Below, piece after piece: positions 58,101-64,000 of a stretch of 64,000 nucleotides of DNA (its first letter is position 1; every line of letters begins with the position of its first letter). Both the position numbers and the translations under genes were made by a program. The notes beneath the pieces are model-generated. The model saw nothing but the letters and a program-made list of their open reading frames with translations. It searched no databases and was not told the origin of the DNA. This stretch comes from Patella vulgata (taxonomy: Eukaryota; Mollusca; Gastropoda; Patellidae), in the NCBI RefSeq assembly GCF_932274485.2, contig NC_065883.2, positions 18,970,222 through 19,034,221 on the forward strand, read 5' to 3'.

Positions 58101-60736
58101 AGCTAGGCATATTTGTTGTGCGCATTGGGCAATTTTAGTCAATGATTTATAAGTGTCCCTGGTCATTACAAATAATTACAAACTTATTATGCCTATGGGA
58201 TCATATCTGACCAAGCATTTCATGAATCGGGAGCCTGTTCTAGTTGAGTTCCTTTGGTGAAGTCTATCAAAATTCAGATGTTCTTAGCTGCCACACTGAA
58301 ACCTTGTAAATTCAGTAGGAGTTTTACAATGTTTAGATAGTCATACGGGGAACTCCTTCAGGTCAGATTGGATTATTAGTACATTATAAGGAGGAGCCAT
58401 ATCGTTAATCAGAGCTATAGCAGGATGATTGCCTCTCTGGAATAATTGTCCCCGTTTACAGCGCTGTTGCTGGCTTATAGCCATTGCCTGAAAATGTTGT
58501 GTTTGTCCTTTACAGAGTTCTAATGATTATATTACATCATATAAAATAGGGTTTGATGCCCTACTTTTCAAGGTTATGCTATATTATTATATATGTGTAC
58601 TTATGTTAGTAAATATCAGTAGATTTTGACATACCCCTAATGCAAACGACTAGATCTGACCCTACCCCTAACCTAACAATAACCTCGAATACTATATAAA
58701 TCATATTTAATTAGCTGATGTACTGATACATTATTTTACACCAGCTGGGGGGTATCAACATTATGTGAGAGTTAATTCGTTAACCGGGATAGGAACTGAT
58801 TTTGTTTTATTTAGAATATGACATACGATACCTCGGAATGCCGGACAGATGTTCCAAACGTCATAGGTACTTTTCCCGGAATACTGCCCAAGAGATAGCT
58901 CTAAGAAGGTCAGTGGAAAAGCTAACAATATCATGAAAATTCCATACGGGATAAGGAATACGGCTGAAACAACAAATTGCAGTATATTATTATTTCTATG
59001 ACATTTATGATAATAATCCATATGTTTAATTACGAAAAGGTAACATTTACCCGAAACGAATAAATGGTATGCGTTTAGTATGCACTCTGAATAACATGCA
59101 TATATCTAAGTTTCGCTATATTTTTCATACCTCAAGACGCTCCAGTGACCATATACTTTGAAACTTAAGGATGCGTCGTGCAAGAGATAAATCTGTCTAT
59201 GGCAGGTATTTCGTGTAACAAGCCGATAATAATCTCTTTAAACCATCGGATGATAGCGATTTTCAGTGGATTGAAACACGATCGCAATTTAATAAGTTAC
59301 TTTAAAACTGGGTAACCGGGACTTTGTTTATTATCGTACCAATTTACTTGCCAATCGAAACTATATCGTAAAATCTTCAAAGTCTGATAATTTCGTTCAG
59401 AAATTCAATAATATATTCACTTTCCATTCATTATCTATGCTTGAACTAGTATTAAAATGACGTATGTTAATGAGCAATGTATACTTTGATTGAAAGTCAA
59501 CCACATATGTCACACAGTTAGGATATTTATATTTATGTACATATAGGTAAAACGAGATTGATAAAATATTCAGATTCAGTTTTAGGCTAGACTTAATAGA
59601 CCGACTTTGTTTAGGATGGAAGACTTGCTAGGATTCCTTTGATGTAGTCACATCTAAATTCTGTTCTGTAGATCGAACTAGGTATACGCAATGTGCATGG
59701 TTTTGAATCACAACAACGCTACAAATCAATAGGACTCAAAACATCCGGAACGCTGGAAATCGACAGTGTTCGTCCTCTCATGATCTAATAGCTTCCCACC
59801 AAATTTGAAAGACTTCCATTAAAAACTGCAATCTCTATCAAGTTCACAAGGCGTTTGGCAAAGGGGGTAAATCCGGAACGGGAAGACGTGGATTTATCAC
59901 AGCATAACCCCAGTGCTTCCCGCCAAATTTCAAAAACATCCGTTTTAAACTATCGCGTTTACTGGGTTTTCGGAAAAGGGGTAACTGCAGAACGTAAAGT
60001 CACGGAACGTTGAAAATCGATAGGGTTAACCCCCTCGTGACCCATATGCACCCCATTAAATTTAAAAAAAAAAAAACACCCGTCATTAGGTTTTGGGGAA
60101 AGTGGGCATAACTCTGATACAAATGTTCACGGAACGCTTAAAATCGATAGGACACGTCCTAAAATGATCACAATGCCCCACACAAAATTTGAAAACTGTA
60201 TCCTCTGTCGCGTTCACAAGCTGTTTGTTAAGGGACGGGCCGACGGAAAGGGTGACAACCTAATACCACACTGAAATGTGGACGTATAAAAATGCTACAG
60301 CTGTAATTTTCCTTTACGTTTTAAATGTGTATTTCTGTTTTCATAGCCTGGTCATTTACTTTCCTTGAACCTAGATGTCACTTCTTTGTAGTACGAAATG
60401 ATTGACGCCAATCTACGGTTTATGCATTAGAAAATTTAATTAACTGTACAGTGGATTATATTTTACTGGAGGTGATTTCAAAAATAGTTATTATATTTTA
60501 TTTTTTAAGTTGACCCAGATGGTAATTATTTTTCATAGAACATATTTGTTGATAGAATACAAACCTCCTCCATTCATAGCACACACATATGGAAATCTCC
60601 AGATATTACCGAGTCCGACTCCGTATCCAATTAAGGAAAGTAAAAAATCCATTTTGTTCTTCCATTTTAATCTATGCGGTTGTTCATCTGCCATCACCAT
60701 ATCTTCCTTTTCGTTTGCAAATTGTAATTGCTCCAT
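46139..60736 (-). CDS. SLC6 family Na+/Cl--dependent transporter, paralogue 3 (complete)
   Basis: Complete 13-exon SLC6 gene. Exons: 60565-60736, 58832-58963, 57052-57385, 54903-55035, 54497-54631, 53737-53840, 51976-52100, 51719-51831, 50534-50665, 50083-50182, 48543-48643, 47223-47390 and 46139-46231. Total 1842 nt, 613 aa. All borders are GT-AG and phases match paralogues 1 and 2. The N-terminus is longer ([20 protein letters not shown]). TM1 is [16 protein letters not shown]3 has LYYQMILAW where relatives usually have YYN; TM6 has [11 protein letters not shown]7 has [13 protein letters not shown]8 has [12 protein letters not shown] and ALDSM; TM10 has QLVDWY. Loop 2 keeps the Cys pair but its sequons (about seven) are in different places. 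The C-terminus ends [21 protein letters not shown]. It is the most divergent of the three, so the older branch. A 5' UTR acceptor is possible at 60764-60765. Probably a plasma-membrane amino-acid or neurotransmitter transporter; substrate unknown. Confidence 0.95.
46588..46660 (+). repeat. SINE-A 3' fragment
   Basis: GGCGTATGCCCGTCTTCATT, AGCAGAACAGTAGGACGTTA and AACCCCATTTCATTTC. In intron 12 of paralogue 3, just upstream of exon 13. Confidence 0.72.
48787..49195 (+). mobile_element. Partial copy of the ATACGCCCACAT element
   Basis: Begins with the same ATACGCCCACATTTTGCAAG end as 31284 and holds three internal units (GGGGCCATAA-C, AAAGGAACCGAGATCTTTGG). The right terminus is missing. In intron 10 of paralogue 3. 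Confidence 0.6.
49620..50045. repeat. CAACTAAAC/CAAACATCAA minisatellite
   Basis: Degenerate ~11-bp words (AAACATCAACTA, AACGGCAACC) arranged in a ~110-bp higher-order unit. Ends about 40 bp from exon 10 of paralogue 3, inside intron 10. Confidence 0.85.
50785..51130 (-). repeat. SINE-A, full length, older
   Basis: From TTTAATGTCCTACTGTCCTA through GAACCCGAGCCCCC (B-box complement) to GACTCACTGAGCCACCGCGT (A-box complement). Shows the complete tRNA-like head of the family. In intron 8 of paralogue 3. Confidence 0.75.
52504..52780 (+). repeat. Third SINE-like repeat (SINE-C)
   Basis: Head GGTCTAGTGGTCTAAAGTGT, B-box-like GGTTTCAACCCTTGG, then GTGTACTCCGGGTACTCTGG and TTTCATCCCAC, which is the SINE-B central domain in another setting. 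No GACGTTAAAC tail. In intron 6 of paralogue 3. Confidence 0.5.
53454..53671 (-). repeat. SINE-A 3' half with 12-bp target duplication
   Basis: Flanked by CATTGATTTTAA (53442-53453, 53672-53683). (GAAAT)n tail, then body to TCGTCCCATCCGAAC. Very close to the copy at 14994, hence young. It lies 65 bp from exon 6 of paralogue 3. Confidence 0.88.
54353..54462 (+). repeat. SINE-B head, degenerate
   Basis: GGTTGGGTGGTTTAACGCCT, AATCATAAGGTCTGTCACTG, GACAAAGAGTTGGGTG and GGGGTTTTCTCC. Ends about 35 bp from exon 5 of paralogue 3. Confidence 0.5.
56019..56350. mobile_element. TTAA-flanked MITE, copy 4 (right end decayed)
   Basis: The left end TTAA-ACAGGCATTAAGCAAGAGCT matches the family. The body has AGGACCATAATCAATTCTCG and CACCGCTTTATCTAATCTTA. 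The right terminus has lost the TTAA. In intron 3 of paralogue 3. Confidence 0.55.
56584..56873 (+). repeat. SINE-B, full length
   Basis: GTATTGGATAGCCGAATGGT, GGTTTCGAATCCCTGG, TTTTCTCCGGGTCCTCTGG, GGACGTTAAACCCCATTTC and a (CT)n tail. In intron 3 of paralogue 3. Confidence 0.82.
57554..57860 (+). repeat. SINE-B, full length with target duplication
   Basis: Flanked by TTACAAATTTG (57543-57553, 57861-57871). Head GTATGGCCGAATGGTTAGCA, B box GGTTTCGATTCC, (CT)n tail. In intron 2 of paralogue 3, close to exon 3. Confidence 0.88.
59165..59470. mobile_element. TTAA-flanked MITE, copy 5
   Basis: TTAA-GGATGCGTCGTGCAAGAG at the left and ATGACGTATG-TTAA at the right; 306 bp. The body has ACCATCGGATGATAGCGATT and CATTATCTATGCTTGAACTAG. 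In intron 1 of paralogue 3. Confidence 0.6.
59680..60300 (+). repeat. Diverged tandem-unit element in intron 1 of paralogue 3
   Basis: About four ~140-bp units share CGGAACG-TGAAAATCGATAGG, CCCGCCAAATTT and TCGCGTTCACAAG-GTTTG. It ends CCGACGGAAAGGG then TGTGGACGTATAAAAATG, close to the right end of the 31284 element. Probably the same broad class; no genes. Confidence 0.5.
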
Positions 60737-61718
60737 CTTGCATTAAATGTTTCTAAATATTAACTGGGGAAAAACAAGTAGTATAAAACACGTCATCAAG
60801 TTTTATATGAAATAAAAGGCTTGGGTAATTTTATAATAATTGTAGTACATGATTTGATCTGAACGAAAGGTTTAGACGGCTCAGTTATAATTATGTCATA
60901 AGTACAAATCATTATTACAGTATCCATCTAATACACATAGAAATGACTGTGTGAAATTAAAAGAAACCAATGTAAGTTTTAAACGTCCATGGTTAGAACT
61001 GATCGAGTTTTTAACTTGAACTGTGAAGGTGAATATATATAGCAATATAAAAGGATGAGTCTTTAAAATACGGTGGCTGCAAAAAGACATCCAACGATTT
61101 TGTTTTTTCCTAATTACATGGATCTCGATCGATCGACTTAGTATACTGTGTGACAAAGTGTTCTATACCTTTCATCAAATTGAACGATCATTTAGGTGCA
61201 TAGAGCTTTATGACCTCTGCTGGTTTTGAAAATATATGATATTGACTTTTCAACTCTGTATAAACTTCTGTTAAAGCGATAATTTCATATTTTCTAAGAA
61301 AGTCAAAACATAATTATTTCTATGTCTTTTGCTCAATAGGTTGTCAACTCACTATTATACGATCATAGGTATTATTCTCCCACTTACAAATCCTTTGACC
61401 CCGGAAATAATAACACAATTACCTCCCTTGTTTTTCTATTCCCCACATGGAATAGCTATCTTCAAACGTTTGAATTTCAAGTTGAAAATGATATTTTTGA
61501 CAATTTCTCAACTGGCAATAGTGAATTATAGGATTAATAAGATTATTCTTTAACAAGGTAGGACTGTTTATAGATACCATCTATTTTAAGGCTTTATATT
61601 AATAAATTTTAAAAATATAACTTAAAAATATGAAATTGCAACTTTAAGGCACGGACTGGCGATGATCTAATTAAACATGTAATTAATCCCATATGTCATT
61701 TACAAACTACATATGATC

Positions 61719-62106
61719 TGTGCACACGTTCCGCTTTACTGCAAAGGAATACGCACTGGTCAGTAAGCATGCCATGACGAGATAAAAGAGACAATTGCAT
61801 GTATGACCATTTGTCCGAAGGTATATAACGAGGAGTTTGCTGACAGTTAAGCAGTCGACTAGAGACGACCATAGACGGGCGGAGAAGAGAGGCTTGGGCG
61901 TGCATGGACTCACCCAAGTTCAGCCGCTGCCTTGGCAGAGGGGCAGAATGGTGTTCCTGTCGTAGACTAGTTCCTTATAGTTTATGTTCCCGTATTGTTG
62001 TTGTATGTATGTAACTGTAGCTGTTATATATACCTGATGTAAATAAATCCTATATTTACACTCGATCGCACACTGATCAGAAGTGAATATTCGCTAGGCC
62101 GCTACA
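61719..62106 (+). repeat. Probable solo LTR
   Basis: Begins TGTGCACACG and ends GGCCGCTACA (TG...CA). Contains GGTATATAACGAGG (TATA-like), AATAAATCC (poly-A-signal-like) and a short tail after it. No internal region follows, and no clear target duplication. About 390 bp. Upstream of SLC6 paralogue 3. Confidence 0.45.
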
Positions 62107-62639
62107 ATCACTGATAAGGATGACATCGATGCGACTTACGAGCCACAAATATTTAATTTTTCCTCCGGCAAATTAAATTCTAAAATATTTTTTTGTGTAT
62201 TGAAAAATAAATAAAGACGTTTGGCGTATTTGTAGGTAGAAATCATTTCCTATTTATTGTAAATGGGTATTAAACTGAGTGAAACACTCCATTCTGAACG
62301 AACCTGTAACGTCATATGTAAACAATGCACGCGCCATTGAGTCAATGATTGTACGCCGCGTGATGAGACGTCAGAGTTATTAGAAGACTTGTCTCGATCG
62401 ATCGACTTAATTATCTCGATCGACTACTATAACGAAGCTAAAGAGTGTTTCCACTCCCGGTTTCGCTCCACCGTCTCCATCGTGCGGAACAGGGACACGG
62501 GCTCAACGACTCTCAGATCTAAATATTAAGGTCACGTGCAGATTTTGTCAAGGTCACGTGATGTAAACAACGTCAAAACAACGTAAACAAGGTATATTTC
62601 ACCAACACATTATTTTTATAAAATAAAGTCTGGTTTAAT

Positions 62640-64000
62640 CCGGACACCGTATAATACTGCTTGTCACCACCGGCTGTAGCAATATTGTCGTTGCGACATT
62701 GTTTTTAAATTTATAGACAAAGAATAGAGAAATAAGATGACTTTATATTTCATTAATTAATATATTTGGCAAATTAATAGTTTCACACATATTCACATAT
62801 ATATTATATATAGTGTGTACTAAATCAACTTAGTCTGTAATTGACAGTTGACACATAAAAAGAGTTATTTAGCCAAAACATGTGTCTATAAAATACCACG
62901 AGATATCACGTGCATGGAAATTTACCATTGCATCATTTGGCTTAATTTAACCAATCATATCGTTAATTGCAGAAGTTCAGGGCCATGATCAGACTTGATT
63001 GTGCATGATATCCATAAGACTTATAAAAGAAATCATAGTAAACTTTTAAATCAGACTTCCATTAGATTCCAGAGAGGTTCCATCTGCGTTCCTAGACAGC
63101 CGCGAGGTTGAGAAACGGTTTTAGCTTGTATTGTAATCTGTGTTTGTATACATGTATTCGGCTATGCTATATAAAATGTAGAAGCGAACTGTTGCATTGT
63201 TATTTCTGGTAAGACAAACGTCTTAAGAAAACAGTAAGAAGTAAATACACAACGTGAAGCAGAAGTAAAGACAGCTAGAGACAAATTCTAGACGATCACA
63301 GGCTACAGAAATATGTAGTAAGAAAAGATGCATGGGTCGTATGTAGGATGTGGCGACCAGTTTTCCCACCCCGCTCTTCACGTCTGACTAAAGACTCATG
63401 GTACTACATATTCGATTTGGTGCCGTGAACAGGATCGACCTTCAAGGGAATCTTGAAGAATACATATTCGATTTGGTGCACCTGACTACGAGATCGAGTA
63501 ACCTGGAAGAAGATTAGAAGAAAAGAGAGTATGCATCACACGTTGGGTGTGGGGAGTTCTCCCGGCATATTTTCCACATCTAACCAGCGACTGCATAGCA
63601 TCACACGTTGGGTGTAGGGAGTTCTCCCGGCATATTTTCCACATCTAACCAGCGACTGCATAGCATCACACGTTGGGTGTAGGGAGTTCTCCCGGCATAT
63701 TTTCCACATCTAACCAGCGACTGCATATCACAGCATAGTCTTACATATTCGAGTTGGTGCCGTGCCGAAGTTTCGACCTTTAGGATAAGAAGTCACTTTA
63801 GAAGAAGAATACATATTTGATTTGGCTCCGTGACTAAAAGATCGGGTACCCTGGAAGACGTTAAGAAGAAGAAAACCTGTACAATCCAGCAACAAAACAA
63901 ATTTTGGTGGAAATACGAAATCTGGTGAAGATATTCGCAGAAGTCGGTAAATACATTTTGTTTGGTAAATTAAATGTGTTAAACTTGTTTACAGACCAAA
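62640..64000 (+). mobile_element. LTR-retrotransposon-like element, LTR end and leader (runs off right edge)
   Basis: A putative LTR ends near 63406 (GGTACTACA). It is followed by TTGGTGCCGTGAACAGGATC, the form of primer-binding leader common in Gypsy and BEL elements. TATA-like sequences occur at 63028 and 63167. The leader holds repeated modules (see 63401-63840) and a 65-bp triplicate. No gag or pol frame is visible in the window, so family and completeness are undetermined. Confidence 0.4.
63534..63728. repeat. 65-bp tandem triplicate
   Basis: Three units starting at 63534, 63599 and 63664, each CATCACACGTTGGGTGT-GGG and so on to TAACCAGCGACTGCATA, nearly identical. Within the putative retroelement leader. 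Confidence 0.93.

Overview
The window is metazoan nuclear DNA: AT-rich, with intron-containing genes and many mobile elements. The SINEs, the Tc1-like elements and the ~1.4-kb elements with internal tandem repeats point to a marine mollusc. The species cannot be named from the sequence alone.

The host genes are three paralogous members of the SLC6 family (Na+/Cl--dependent neurotransmitter and amino-acid transporters). All lie head-to-tail on the minus strand. Gene 3 (46139-60736) and gene 2 (16935-39720) are complete, with 13 coding exons each. The splice sites assembled here give an open frame of 613 codons plus stop for both. Gene 1 (10324 down to the window edge) shows exons 1-10, and its last three exons lie left of position 1. 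Exon lengths and phases are identical or differ by multiples of three. Genes 1 and 2 also share intron sequence next to exons, so they are the younger pair. Each protein has a TM1 glycine of the amino-acid/GABA/glycine type, the R (TM1) and D (TM10) gate residues, the TM8 Na2 Asp-Ser pair and the Cl- site residues. The TM7 asparagine that normally joins Na1 and Cl- is glycine in all three, inside a shared GEGTS motif.

Layout: 1-10324 gene 1; 10325-16934 intergenic, packed with SINEs, LINE fragments, an LTR-like repeat, a CTCG-rich inverted repeat and a ~1.4-kb repeat element; 16935-39720 gene 2, with a Tc1 transposon in intron 10, a Tc1 derivative next to the exon 5 donor and an 11-kb intron 2 full of repeats; 39721-46138 intergenic, with a hairpin MITE, a Tc1 transposase fossil and a second, inverted copy of the ~1.4-kb element; 46139-60736 gene 3; 60737-64000 the upstream flank, with a probable solo LTR and the start of an LTR-retrotransposon-like element running off the right edge.

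Non-gene sequence is mostly repeats: two tRNA-headed SINE families that share a 3' tail, a MITE family flanked by TTAA, Tc1/mariner relatives, LINE reverse-transcriptase fragments, and two families of elements with internal tandem repeats. I found no real tRNA, rRNA or CRISPR. I saw no prokaryote-type system. The most notable biology is the altered ion-site motif of the SLC6 cluster and the nested or composite repeat structures.
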